A stretch of DNA of 64,000 nucleotides from Staphylococcus hyicus (GTDB lineage Bacteria; Bacillota; Bacilli; Staphylococcales; Staphylococcaceae). Each line of letters starts with the position of its first letter. The stretch's first letter is position 1. The DNA is taken from NCBI RefSeq assembly GCF_000816085.1, contig NZ_CP008747.1, positions 1,054,001 through 1,118,000 of the forward strand. Direction: 5' to 3'. Made by a program: the position numbers and the translations under genes. Below, in pieces: positions 32,377 through 42,012 of the stretch. The notes below the pieces were generated by a model. It did no database searches, was not told the origin of the DNA, and saw only the letters and a list, made by a program, of their open reading frames with translations.

Positions 32377-33194
32377 GTTTCATTCTCCTTATATTTTAAT
32401 GGGTAATTTTTTATTGTATCTATAAAATTTTTAGTGGAATCAACATTGGCAATTAAATAAGATGTAAAATAAGCAGCAGAAAAAGAAGACCCACTGTCTT
32501 TAACAATTTTATCTTCTCCATTTAAAGTATACACATCTACACCAGGGGCTCTGAAATCAATATTTTTATTTGGGGAATAGAGAAAAACTTGTTTGTCCTT
32601 ATCAATTGCTGTAATAGAATACACTTCTTTAAAACGAGCTGGAAAGTCACTGTTGTTATCTAAATTATTCCCAGCTGCACCAACTAATATTATACCTTTG
32701 TCATTTGCTTTTTTAATGATTTTATGTAAATCAGGATCGTATTTTTGTATTCCAAAACTCATATTAATAATATTGACGTCGTATTTTATGCACCATTCAA
32801 TCCCTCTAGCTATGTCTTCAGGAGTACCTACTAAATTGTCATCTAAAACTTTAACATCGTAAATATCAACATTTTTATTGACACCAATAAGTGTATTAGA
32901 AGATTTACCATAGGAAATTATACTCGCCACTTGGGAGCCGTGATTACTAGAAGTAACAAATTGATTGTTATTTTTGATAGCATCGTATCGTTTAACTACA
33001 TACTCGTCATTTATTCTTTTGTTTTTTATGCCACTATCTAATATAGCAACTTTCAAATTGTTTTTTTGATAAGTTTGGTTCTCAGTTTTTAAAATATCCC
33101 AAGCCCAATTATTGTGCCTATCATTTAAGACAATAAAACTTGTAATAATTATAATAAAAAATAATGAAAAACTAAAAGTTAATCTAAGATTCAT
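32373..33194 (-). CDS. Subtilisin-like (S8) membrane-anchored protease
   Basis: 273 aa. N-terminal membrane segment (LTFSLFFIIIITSFIVL), so anchored or exported. Subtilase triad: Asp in VAILDSGI, His in SNHGSQVASII, Ser in GSSFSAAYF; oxyanion Asn in GAAGNNLD. It is the first gene of the three-gene operon protease-toxin-immunity. A role in maturing or releasing the toxin fits the context but is inference. ATG follows GTGGTGG. Confidence 0.8.
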   Translation of the reverse strand: MNLRLTFSFSLFFIIIITSFIVLNDRHNNWAWDILKTENQTYQKNNLKVAILDSGIKNKRINDEYVVKRYDAIKNNNQFVTSSNHGSQVASIISYGKSSNTLIGVNKNVDIYDVKVLDDNLVGTPEDIARGIEWCIKYDVNIINMSFGIQKYDPDLHKIIKKANDKGIILVGAAGNNLDNNSDFPARFKEVYSITAIDKDKQVFLYSPNKNIDFRAPGVDVYTLNGEDKIVKDSGSSFSAAYFTSYLIANVDSTKNFIDTIKNYPLKYKENET

Positions 33195-34008
33195 TAAATG
33201 ACCACCACACTACAAGCTTATACATAATTTATTGAAGATTTTTCACTACATTCAATTTAACCCACTCCTTTGTTCTTGAAAGGTTAAAAACAAAATAATA
33301 TTGATAAATAGACAAATCAATATAATTTTTTTATTTAGACTTCCTATACTATTTAAAAATATCAATAAAAAGAACGAAATGTATTGAAATTGGTTTAACT
33401 AGGTAATTTTTTTCTCTAAAAACATTATTCATCCAAAACTAATAAATTTTAATGCTACCGTGACAGAAATAATTATCCGTAAAACCATGCAAAGAGATAG
33501 TGATGATTTGGCTTAATATGAAATAAGAATTTCGTACACAAAAAAATGAGTCAAGAGAAAGTATTGTGAAATCAATAATTACTTTTAGAATATAAGGTAA
33601 TTAGATTTAATTAAAAATTCATAACAAAATTAACAATTGTATTCATTAAGTTACAATAACGTTTAACCGATGTTTGTTTAAATATCGGTCAACTTAATTA
33701 CAATAATTCTAATCTGTTAATTATTTCTTAACAATATTTAAGATAAAATTATAGTTTTATTAATGGTTAGTTAATATTTACTTAAGGATTATTTAAGGTA
33801 AATAATGTAAAAAGCCTATTGGTATGCCATTTTGTTACTAATAGGATAAAAACATAAAAGTGATTTAGTTCACAAAGTCCTAACGGTTGGTTGCCATCGG
33901 ACATACTTAGTTCTATAAACGATTTATTGTTTTTTAGAACATAAATGTTTTATTAGGGTTATATATATTTAATTATATATAAATTTACTTTTGGAGAGAG
34001 GTCGTTTT
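33195..34008. other. Long intergenic region in the cargo
   Basis: About 800 bp between divergent genes, AT-rich, with no credible ORF. A hairpin ACCGAT/ATCGGT lies near 33666-33688. A GC-richer patch, CCTAACGGTTGGTTGCCATC, near 33878 stands out. Promoters for both flanking genes must lie here. Confidence 0.4.
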
Positions 34009-35112
34009 ATGTTTAAAAAAGTTTTAGGATCAGTAGCAATTTGTACTATCACGTTGACAACAGTAGGGGGTTCATTGCCATTAAACAACTCCGCTTTAGC
34101 AAATGAGTATGATGATATTGGCTCTAGAGATTATCAAGAAATACCAGGTACGTATTTATTAGTTCACTTTACGGTTGTGGACGAAAATAGTAATTTCTTA
34201 GCTTATCCAAAATACTTAGAAATACCATTGCATGCGGGAGAGTTAATTAATAAAGAGGTATTGGAAAATAAGGTAAGACAAACACTAAAAGCTCATGGTG
34301 ATGATGCTTATGAGTTCGTAAGTTTTACAAAAAACACTAAATTAGAAATGCATTATAATAATTTATCTGTTCTTTATACTATTAGTGAAGAAGGTTTCAA
34401 AGTTGATGACTATTCCAAATATAAGGGCAATGTTCAATTTAGACTTTCTGGTGATGTGATAATTAAACCTAAGAAAGTGAATGAGACTAAAACCCAATAT
34501 AGTGAAAATACGGATGTTAAATTAATTCAAGAGATAACTTTCAAAAAACGTTCTGGTAATTCTGATACTCTGATACCTACTAATATGAGGAAAGAAGTGG
34601 AATTAAATAAATCATATAAAGTTGGAAATAAAGTTAACGAAGATGAATTGTTTCAAGAAGCGCAACGTGTATTTAAAGAGACTCAAGAGTATAAGCAAGG
34701 GTATAAACTTGTAAAACGTTTAAATACAACGGTTATTGAAAATGGTCGTACAAAAAATGAAATCTATGATCACTTGTGTAATCCCATTTTTAATTACACG
34801 ATTTCAAGTTTAAGAGAAATATCAACTTCTGAGGGACACATAGATTTTGTATCTGAAGACTATTACATTTCTAAATCAGGTGATGATTATATACCTGAAC
34901 AACAAGAAACTACACTTGAGTTAAAAGATAGTAAAGGTACTACATTTAAAACTGTAAGTATAAAAGTTGGTAAATCAAATGTTAAAGAAGAAATTAAAAA
35001 GTACATTGAAGAAAATGGATTAGATACGATTAATTCTAAAAATGGCATTAGTTATAAATTTAATGGCGAAATAAAAAAAGAAACTAATAGTTATACTGCT
35101 ATATATGAATAG
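34009..35112 (+). CDS. Large secreted protein of unknown function (367 aa)
   Basis: ATG 34009 follows TTGGAGAGAGG. Signal peptide FKKVLGSVAICTITLTTVGG, cleavage near ALANEYDD. The mature protein seems to hold several related beta-rich units (YLLVHFTVVDENSNF, VKLIQEITFKKRSG, TTLELKDSKGTTFKTVSIKV). It ends at a strong terminator. It might be a surface or virulence factor, but no LPXTG anchor or known toxin motif is present. Confidence 0.55.
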   Translation: MFKKVLGSVAICTITLTTVGGSLPLNNSALANEYDDIGSRDYQEIPGTYLLVHFTVVDENSNFLAYPKYLEIPLHAGELINKEVLENKVRQTLKAHGDDAYEFVSFTKNTKLEMHYNNLSVLYTISEEGFKVDDYSKYKGNVQFRLSGDVIIKPKKVNETKTQYSENTDVKLIQEITFKKRSGNSDTLIPTNMRKEVELNKSYKVGNKVNEDELFQEAQRVFKETQEYKQGYKLVKRLNTTVIENGRTKNEIYDHLCNPIFNYTISSLREISTSEGHIDFVSEDYYISKSGDDYIPEQQETTLELKDSKGTTFKTVSIKVGKSNVKEEIKKYIEENGLDTINSKNGISYKFNGEIKKETNSYTAIYE

Positions 35113-35117
35113 AAGCT

Positions 35118-35150
35118 AAAACCACCCTAATATGGGTGGTTTTTATTTTT
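35118..35150 (+). terminator. Rho-independent terminator
   Basis: Ten-bp stem AAAACCACCC/GGGTGGTTTT (35118-35127, 35134-35143), loop TAATAT, followed by a T-rich run. Confidence 0.85.
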
Positions 35151-35278
35151 ACTATATTTAGAACTTTTGATAATATTTATTGCTATTAGATAGTATTAAT
35201 TTTAGACAGTGGTATAATTATATGTGGCGATAAGTATTATAAGTGATACATTTAATTATTTAATGAGGGGTGATGGAT

Positions 35279-35914
35279 TTGTGGGATTGGTTTATAAACA
35301 TTGGGGGTGTAATCTCTTCATCAATGGCCATAGTTTATATAATTTTATTTATTAAATATAAGTTTTATGATAAAAATACTACCTTGAAGATAAATGTTTA
35401 CTCTACCTTAACTGATGGCTACAAGCACGCATTAAAAAGTAGTCCTGAAGATGTTAGAAAATACTTTTTGAAAACATTTCCTATAGAAGTTACAAGTATT
35501 GTTCATAATGAGTTTATTTCCGAGAAAAGAAAAAATATCATAGCAGAATTGATTTTATCAGAACCTAATAATATTGCCTTTGTTATAGGTTCTGATGATC
35601 ATGATATTAAAATAAGTAATATATACAGTAGGGAAGGGAAAGTTATTAAACCTTTACAAATAATAGAAAGAAAAGACGTACCTAATAAAAACCCTGAAGA
35701 AGTAAGGAAGGGACATTTGTATTTAATGAAAGGGGATTATGTTGCGATATTGACGCAAGAATTTGGATATGAATCTTCTCAAAAAATTGAATTAGTTGTA
35801 AGAGGACATAAAATTTTGTACGTACTAACTCCTAATTTAAGGATTGGAGTTACAAATTATATTAATGCGAAAAATACATTTATAAGCTTTATAAAAACAT
35901 TTTCCAAGTTTTGA
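35279..35914 (+). CDS. Membrane-anchored protein of unknown function (211 aa)
   Basis: TTG 35279 is 7 nt after GAGGGGTG; ATG 35273 and GTG 35270 sit on or too near the site. N-terminal membrane segment (NIGGVISSSMAIVYIILFI), then a cytoplasmic domain of mixed fold. No family recognised. Solitary gene in the cargo. Confidence 0.5.
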   Translation: MWDWFINIGGVISSSMAIVYIILFIKYKFYDKNTTLKINVYSTLTDGYKHALKSSPEDVRKYFLKTFPIEVTSIVHNEFISEKRKNIIAELILSEPNNIAFVIGSDDHDIKISNIYSREGKVIKPLQIIERKDVPNKNPEEVRKGHLYLMKGDYVAILTQEFGYESSQKIELVVRGHKILYVLTPNLRIGVTNYINAKNTFISFIKTFSKF

Positions 35915-36084
35915 TGTTATCATTTAACTTCTCTTTTATTAAATGTAATTAATGGCTATTATTTAAATTGTTATTATTAATTTTACTATGCTCTGATATA
36001 AGTTTAATAAAATGAATATGATTTTTGATTTTCTTAAGTAAGACTGTATTATAGGTATTTAATCAAATCTAGTGAAATATCTTA

Positions 36085-36115
36085 TTAAAAAAGAGCGGTC
36101 TTGAAGACCACTCTT
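36085..36115 (-). terminator. Terminator of the minus-strand pair
   Basis: On the minus strand a strong stem AAGAGTGGTCT/AGACCGCTCTT is followed by TTTTTT (complement of 36087-36092). Confidence 0.7.
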
Positions 36116-36119
36116 ATCA

Positions 36120-36350
36120 TTAATGTTGATTATTAACTTGCTTTCGGATAATATGAGCAACTAATGTGAATATTAATTTGAATATAATAAAAAACACTAA
36201 GACTTTAAGAATATAAATTAATATCGCAATAACTACCTCGCCAAATGAATGTGGTTGGACAAAGGAGTTCAAAGGCGTATACATTGCTCCAAAAAATATT
36301 GCGAAAGCTAAAGAAAAATAAAAACTAGAAATAATATTTGCCGCTTTCAT
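36120..36350 (-). CDS. Small membrane protein, possible immunity partner (76 aa)
   Basis: Two membrane segments (IISSFYFSLAFAIFFGAM, VVIAILIYILKVLVFFIIFKL) and a basic C-terminus. It follows the secreted peptide gene at 36378 by 27 bp. In bacteriocin loci such a protein is often the immunity or export partner; this is inferred from position. Confidence 0.5.
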   Translation of the reverse strand: MKAANIISSFYFSLAFAIFFGAMYTPLNSFVQPHSFGEVVIAILIYILKVLVFFIIFKLIFTLVAHIIRKQVNNQH

Positions 36351-36377
36351 GATATCTCACCTCGCAGCTCTCATATT

Positions 36378-36863
36378 TTAGATATGACCATTGGTTTTAC
36401 AGTAATCGTCAAATGCTGCATTCTTACCTTTGTTTTTCTGACAAGTTTTTGCAATTCCATAGTTCATTATTTCATCCATTAGTTTAGCTGCTAGAGCTCC
36501 ACCGATTGCTCCAATAATACCAGCGAGAACTGGTGCTATTTGCGGATTCTTGCTATTTTCTAAAGATTTTAAATCAGGTGCGAATCCAATTTCTTTATTA
36601 AAAGCTTTAATTTCTTTCGAATTCATACTTTCAAAAAAGTTTTTTAAATTTGCAGCCTGCTTATCATTTAACCCTTTTTTCTTAGCAAGATCTGAATTAA
36701 ACACATATTTCTCAGTTTGAACATTGTACTTTAAGGACTCTTGAATTATTTTTAAATGGTCATCAGAGGTTTTTGCTGAAACTGGAGCACTAAACACACT
36801 AAAGAACGCAATGACAAGACTTAAAGCAATTAAAAAAGATTTGCTAAATAAAACTTTCTTCAT
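36378..36863 (-). CDS. Secreted peptide precursor, possible bacteriocin (161 aa)
   Basis: Signal peptide ending VSAKT (about residue 31). A helical charged propeptide (about 32-108) leads to a Gly/Ala-rich hydrophobic segment (APVLAGIIGAIGGALAAKLM). The C-terminal tail has two Cys (ACQ-type TCQKNKGKNAAFDDYCKTNG). This layout resembles bacteriocin precursors with a glycine-zipper helix and a disulphide. ATG follows GGAGGGG. No family recognised with certainty. Confidence 0.5.
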   Translation of the reverse strand: MKKVLFSKSFLIALSLVIAFFSVFSAPVSAKTSDDHLKIIQESLKYNVQTEKYVFNSDLAKKKGLNDKQAANLKNFFESMNSKEIKAFNKEIGFAPDLKSLENSKNPQIAPVLAGIIGAIGGALAAKLMDEIMNYGIAKTCQKNKGKNAAFDDYCKTNGHI

Positions 36864-37006
36864 TAAATCCCCTCCGTATTATAATAATTCAATCTATTAA
36901 AGTGTTAGAAATTTATATATAACATTAATAGATTTCACTAGTGATTATAACACAATTTATATTTTAAACCAACTACTATTAAAATAATAAAAATTTAAGA
37001 AGATAC

Positions 37007-37037
37007 TTGACGATACCAAGTAAGATAAAATATAATA
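37007..37037 (+). promoter_or_regulatory. Promoter containing repeated element
   Basis: TTGACG (37007-37012) and TATAAT (37031-37036), 18 bp apart; exact core 37024-37035 covers the spacer and -10. First copy after the cargo. Confidence 0.8.
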
Positions 37038-37079
37038 AGTATTACAGATATAAAATCTGGTTGAAAGGAGCTAATCTAC

Positions 37080-37094
37080 ATGGGATTATGGTAA
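37080..37094 (+). CDS. Possible 4-residue leader peptide
   Basis: A strong site GAAAGGAG (37063-37070) precedes ATG-GGA-TTA-TGG-TAA, giving MGLW. It may be a leader peptide for the AUU-started phosphatase downstream or a remnant. Confidence 0.3.
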   Translation: MGLW

Positions 37095-37161
37095 ATTAGA
37101 TGTTTTAAAAAGCGCAGAACTATCAATAAAATAAATATTTTATCAAGAGGGGGTTACTAAG

Positions 37162-37968
37162 ATTAATATTTCGTATATAAATGACTTACATATCGATCAC
37201 TGGGTTATGAATAACAAAAGCTATGAAAAACATAAGAAATCTGTTAAAGCTTTTATCAATCGTCTTATTGAAAATAGTTATATCATCGATAAAAATGTTT
37301 TAATAATTGCTGGTGACATATCACATTATAACTATGTAACTTATTGGGTTATTGAAGAATTTAGCAATCATTTTAAAAAGGTGTTTTTTGTAAATGGAAA
37401 CCACGATTACTACTTAATTACTAGAAGTCAACGTTCTAAATACAGAAATGATAGCTTAAGTAGAGTATTCGAATTAAATAACTTACTTAGCCAATTAAAC
37501 AATGTGACATTCTTTAGTAGTTTCACAGGTAACGTGACTGAGAAATATGGTGGAGTAAGATTTGCAGGTTGCACTATGACGAGCCTACCTATAGGTGAAG
37601 AGGAGATAAGTTTTTACAATGGCTTTATGAATGATAAGAAATATATTTCTCATGAGCCAAAACTATATAATGATAAAGATATTAATGCTTATAACACTGT
37701 TATAAGTGATTTTAGACCTAATATATTTATTTCTCATTATCCATTGGTTAGAACTTATAGTCATAATAAACATTTAAACGATGGGTCTATAGGTTCTTAT
37801 ATGTGTATAGTTGAGAGGCATATAGCTCCTATTAATATTTTCGGTCATGTTCATGAAAGTGATGTGTGTTATGAAGTAGCAAATTCTAAGCATATTAGTA
37901 ATGCGCTAGGTTATCCAACAGAAAACTTAAATTCAAAAATCAAAACTTTTAATTTTAAAGTAAGATAA
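37162..37968 (+). CDS. Metallophosphoesterase with apparent AUU start
   Basis: 268 aa. All five calcineurin-like motifs are present: NDLHIDH, IIAGDIS, FVNGNHDYY, FISHYPL and FGHVHE. The first ATG (37207) lies after the first motif, so it cannot be the true start. Upstream in frame are only non-standard codons. ATT 37162, 8 nt after GAGGGGG, fits, giving INISYINDLHIDHW. The family cleaves phosphoester bonds in nucleotides or nucleic acids. Stop codon lies inside a repeated element before the DNA polymerase. Confidence 0.75.
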   Translation: MNISYINDLHIDHWVMNNKSYEKHKKSVKAFINRLIENSYIIDKNVLIIAGDISHYNYVTYWVIEEFSNHFKKVFFVNGNHDYYLITRSQRSKYRNDSLSRVFELNNLLSQLNNVTFFSSFTGNVTEKYGGVRFAGCTMTSLPIGEEEISFYNGFMNDKKYISHEPKLYNDKDINAYNTVISDFRPNIFISHYPLVRTYSHNKHLNDGSIGSYMCIVERHIAPINIFGHVHESDVCYEVANSKHISNALGYPTENLNSKIKTFNFKVR

Positions 37969-37977
37969 AATATAACA
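37958..37977 (+). promoter_or_regulatory. Repeated element overlapping a stop codon
   Basis: Exact core 37964-37975, containing the stop of the phosphatase (AGA-TAA). 14 bp before the polymerase ATG. Confidence 0.75.
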
Positions 37978-37991
37978 ATATAGGTGATAAA

Positions 37992-40900
37992 ATGAATGAT
38001 AAATTGAAATTATGTGCATTACATAATCACTCAGATTTCTCCAATTTTAGATTGATTGATGCTATTACACGAACAGAGGAATTATTATTAACTGCTGACA
38101 TGTTAGGCTATAGTGCACTTGCTATTACTGAACACGAATCTATTGCAAGCTCGGTACAAATTCTTAAGGATTTAAATAACCTTAAGAACAAGGGAAAGCT
38201 AAAAACCTTAGACAAATTAATCTTCGGAAATGAAATTTATCTGGTAGATAGTTTAGAGGAAGTAAGGGATAACTATCAAAGTGGAGTTACTAAATTTCCT
38301 CATTTTATACTTATGGCCAAAAATAGAAAAGGTTTTGAAGCTTTAAGTAAGTTATCATCACAGGCTTGGAAAAATTCATTCTTTACAGGTTTGATGGAAC
38401 GCACACCAACTACTAAAGAATTTTTAAGACAAGTAGTACATAGTAATGAATATAAAGATACATTGATAGCAACATCTGCTTGTGTAGGATCTAACGTTAA
38501 TATTCCTTTAATTAGAGCTATGGAAGCGGAAAATGAAGGCAATTTATCTGGTAGGGATAATCTGATTGATAAGTCTCGGAAGGAAATTACTTGGTGTATT
38601 GAGACTTTTGGGAAAGACAACTTTTTCTTAGAACTACAACCAGCCTTGTCTGAAGTGCAAAAATATTGTAATAAATGGCTTGTTAAATTCTCTAAGGAGT
38701 TTGGGTTAAAATGTGTTTTAGCAAATGACACCCATTATGCACGACCAGGAGATAGAGAAATACATAAGATTTTCTTGAATTCTAAAGAATCTAGTGGGTT
38801 TCGTGAAGTTGATGAATTCTATTATTATTGTTATATGCACTCTAAACAAGAGATGGAAAAACAAATGGATTATTTAGGGGGAGAAGTAGTACAAGAAGCA
38901 TTATTGAATACATGTGCTATTTATGACTTAGTAGAAGAATATGACTTACAATTGGATCCCGTAATTCCAAAATCTACTATCCCTGAATTTCAAATCAGGC
39001 ATATATTTAGGCCAGCTTATGATAAATATACATACATTAAGTATTTAGCAGAGTCGGAATATGAAGATGACAGATATTTACTGTATTTAATAGAGGAAGG
39101 TTACTTTAATGAGTTGCATTATGATGGAATCTCAAGTAAGGAATTCCATAAGATACTTGATAGAATTAACCAAGAATTGAAAGAGATTATCGGTGTTGGT
39201 AAAAAGATTAACCAAACAATGACTTCATATTATCTAACGTGTCGTGAAATTGTTAACATCATGTGGCAAGATGACGAATGTGGAGGGCAAAGTTTAGTTG
39301 GTTCTGGACGAGGTTCTGGAGCTGGATTTCTGATTAATTACTTGTTAGGTATTACTCAAATTAATCCCTTAGATTATTACAATATGCCACACACTCGTCA
39401 TTTATCAAGCGAACGAGTGCAAGTAGGCGCTGATGCAGCATCAAGTATACCTGATATCGATGTCGATTGTGAAGGTAGTAAACGTCAGCAGATTATACAT
39501 GCTTTAAAGAACCACTACGGTGAGGATAGAGTTCTTAATGTCTGTACATATGGAACTGAAGGTGCTAAATCAGCTATAAAAATGGCTTGTCGTGGATTAG
39601 GTATTCCTGATACAGAAGGACAATACTTAGGCTCATTTATTAAAACTGAGCGAGGTAGTCAATGGAGTATTAATGATACCTTGTATGGTAATGAAGAAAA
39701 GGGGAGAAAACCTGACACTCAATTTAGAAGAGAGATGGAAAAGCATCCTAAATTAATTGAAGTTGCAACAAGACTTGAAGGATTAACCACTAGACGAGGC
39801 ATTCATGCTGGCGGTGTAATCATATTTAATGATGAAGCTTTTAAAAATAATGCAATTATGACAGCTAGTAAAGGTTCTGCACATGTTACACAGTTTAATT
39901 TATCAGACTCTGAGTATACAGGAGGAGTTAAATTTGATTTGTTAAGTGTCGAGAACTTATCGAGGATTAGAGAAACCTTAGATTTACTTGCAAAAGATGG
40001 GTTAATAGATGATAGCAAGTCGTTGCGTGAGAACTTCAGAGATTTATTACATCCTAAAAATCTAGATTTAGAGAATAAAGAATACTTTGATATGGCATCT
40101 AAAGGCGACATATCTGATTTATTCCAATTTTCAACAGAGATTGGTCGCAATAGTGTAATTAAAGTTAGTCCAAATTCATTTGAAGAATTTTGTGCTGCCA
40201 ACTCACTCATGCGGTTACAATCTGAAGATGGTGAACAGCCAATCGATAAATATATAAGACATAAAGAAAATATTCAATTATGGTATGACGAAATGAAAAA
40301 TTGGGGCTTAAACAGTGACGAAATTAAAGTTATGGAGAAGCATTTACTACATGATTTTGGTTTAAACATCACACAAGAGGTGTCGATGGCACTCTCAGCT
40401 GATCCAAAAATCTCTAATTTCGACATTTTAGAGCAAAATAAGCTCAGAAAAGTCATTGCAAAACCAAAAGGAGCGGCTTTAGACGAAATAAAATCACTCT
40501 TTTATCGTAGAGGTTTTGAGCAAGGAACACGCAAAGAATTGCTTGATTACGTTTGGGAAGTTCAATTTAAAATGCAGATGAGCTATAGTTTTTCACAACT
40601 GCATGTTACAGCTTATTCTATTATCGGTATTCAAAATTTAGAACTTAATCGAAGCTTTCCACGTATTTATTGGCAAACAGCATGCTTAAATGTTGATAGT
40701 GATTCAATTTCAGAAGATAGTAAAGATATTGACTACGCAAAGATTGCAAACGGTATTGGAAAGATTAAATCATATGGGGTAGAGGTAAAACTACCTGACA
40801 TTAATAAATCAGATTTAGCATTTACACCAGATGTTGAAAATAATGCAATTATCTATGGGCTCAAACCAGTAAAATCATTAAATTCTAAGATAGTCGCAGA

Positions 40901-41939
40901 TATCATTGCTAATAGACCTTATAATTCAGTTGAAGATGTTTTAACCAAACTTTATGATACTAATCTAATAACTAACACGCATCTGATTGCTATGGTTAAG
41001 TCTGGTATGTTGGATAATATTAGTAAATCACGTAAAAGTGCTATGATGGACGTAATCCGACATATAACTAAACTACCAGATAAACTTACTATGCAAAATA
41101 TAAAATTGTTAATCGAAGCTGATATTTTAAAGGATCGAAAAGAAAGAGATTTAATTATGCTACGTGAATCTTTTAATAAAAATGTACTTAGAAAAGTTCA
41201 AACAGGTAATAGTAAGTCGAAGCATAAAATATTTCGAGTTGATAATATGGAATTATATAATAAGTTATGTGGAGATGTAGGAATTGTCGAAGTACATAAT
41301 AATTATTATGAGGTAGATGAAAAAGAGTTTAAAAAATTCTTTGATAAACAAATAGGTGACCTAAAAGAATGGCTTAAAACAGAAGAGCCTCTCAAAATTG
41401 CCCATAGTTATCTGTTAAATGATCAATGGATTAAATATGCTTTAGGCTCATATTCTAAATGGGAAATGGAAACATTGTCATTTTACTACCATGATCATGA
41501 GTTGGCAGATGTTAACAAAGAGACGTATAACATTAGTAGCTATTGTAAACTACCTGAGAATCCAATAGTGGTTGATAAGTTTAAATTTAAAGGTAGAGAG
41601 ATGCCTAAATATCAAATACTAAATATTGCAGGCGTAGTAATTGCTAAAGATCCCAACAAACATATTGTTACAATTTTAACTAGTGATGGTTCTGTAGTAC
41701 CTGTTAAATACCAAGGTAACTTTTCTGCTTATGATAAAACTATCAAAAGAGATGGTAAAGTAATTGAAAAAAGTTGGTTTTCTAAAGGTAACTTATTAAT
41801 TATTTCAGGGTTTAGAAGAGGAAATCAGTTTGTAGCTAAAAAGTATGCTGATTCCAATACGTCTACTACTACTAAACTAATAGATTATGTGGGGGATAAT
41901 GGAGAAATTACTTATAAATTAGATAGAGAATTGTTATAA
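37992..41939 (+). CDS. DNA polymerase III alpha, DnaE-type (YorL-like)
   Basis: 1315 aa, longer than bacterial DnaE (about 1060-1160). N-terminal PHP domain (ALHNHSDFSN, AITEHESIAS, NDTHYARPGDREIHK). Catalytic core: GSGRGSGAGFLINYLLG and PDIDVDCEGSKR with the paired Asp. HAGGVIIFND and a C-terminal OB-like region (ILNIAGVVIAKDPNKHIVTI) follow. It is the replicative polymerase of the phage, equal to SPbeta YorL. I see no intein. ATG follows ATAGGTGATAA. Confidence 0.9.
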   Translation: MNDKLKLCALHNHSDFSNFRLIDAITRTEELLLTADMLGYSALAITEHESIASSVQILKDLNNLKNKGKLKTLDKLIFGNEIYLVDSLEEVRDNYQSGVTKFPHFILMAKNRKGFEALSKLSSQAWKNSFFTGLMERTPTTKEFLRQVVHSNEYKDTLIATSACVGSNVNIPLIRAMEAENEGNLSGRDNLIDKSRKEITWCIETFGKDNFFLELQPALSEVQKYCNKWLVKFSKEFGLKCVLANDTHYARPGDREIHKIFLNSKESSGFREVDEFYYYCYMHSKQEMEKQMDYLGGEVVQEALLNTCAIYDLVEEYDLQLDPVIPKSTIPEFQIRHIFRPAYDKYTYIKYLAESEYEDDRYLLYLIEEGYFNELHYDGISSKEFHKILDRINQELKEIIGVGKKINQTMTSYYLTCREIVNIMWQDDECGGQSLVGSGRGSGAGFLINYLLGITQINPLDYYNMPHTRHLSSERVQVGADAASSIPDIDVDCEGSKRQQIIHALKNHYGEDRVLNVCTYGTEGAKSAIKMACRGLGIPDTEGQYLGSFIKTERGSQWSINDTLYGNEEKGRKPDTQFRREMEKHPKLIEVATRLEGLTTRRGIHAGGVIIFNDEAFKNNAIMTASKGSAHVTQFNLSDSEYTGGVKFDLLSVENLSRIRETLDLLAKDGLIDDSKSLRENFRDLLHPKNLDLENKEYFDMASKGDISDLFQFSTEIGRNSVIKVSPNSFEEFCAANSLMRLQSEDGEQPIDKYIRHKENIQLWYDEMKNWGLNSDEIKVMEKHLLHDFGLNITQEVSMALSADPKISNFDILEQNKLRKVIAKPKGAALDEIKSLFYRRGFEQGTRKELLDYVWEVQFKMQMSYSFSQLHVTAYSIIGIQNLELNRSFPRIYWQTACLNVDSDSISEDSKDIDYAKIANGIGKIKSYGVEVKLPDINKSDLAFTPDVENNAIIYGLKPVKSLNSKIVADIIANRPYNSVEDVLTKLYDTNLITNTHLIAMVKSGMLDNISKSRKSAMMDVIRHITKLPDKLTMQNIKLLIEADILKDRKERDLIMLRESFNKNVLRKVQTGNSKSKHKIFRVDNMELYNKLCGDVGIVEVHNNYYEVDEKEFKKFFDKQIGDLKEWLKTEEPLKIAHSYLLNDQWIKYALGSYSKWEMETLSFYYHDHELADVNKETYNISSYCKLPENPIVVDKFKFKGREMPKYQILNIAGVVIAKDPNKHIVTILTSDGSVVPVKYQGNFSAYDKTIKRDGKVIEKSWFSKGNLLIISGFRRGNQFVAKKYADSNTSTTTKLIDYVGDNGEITYKLDRELL

Positions 41940-41944
41940 AATGA

Positions 41945-41974
41945 TTGACACTTCAAGAAAGATAAATTATAATA
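41945..41974 (+). promoter_or_regulatory. Consensus promoter containing repeated element
   Basis: TTGACA (41945-41950) and TATAAT (41968-41973), 17 bp apart. The spacer carries AAGAAA and the variant core GATAAATTATAA (41961-41972). Confidence 0.85.
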
Positions 41975-42012
41975 TGTATTGCAGTTAAATAATATTGAAA
42001 AGGAGAGATAAG

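Noticed and set aside
37992..41939. Intein in the unusually long DnaE-type polymerase
   Set aside because: No Cys/Ser block A start, no LAGLIDADG motif and no terminal Asn followed by Cys/Ser/Thr were found; the motifs run in normal order.
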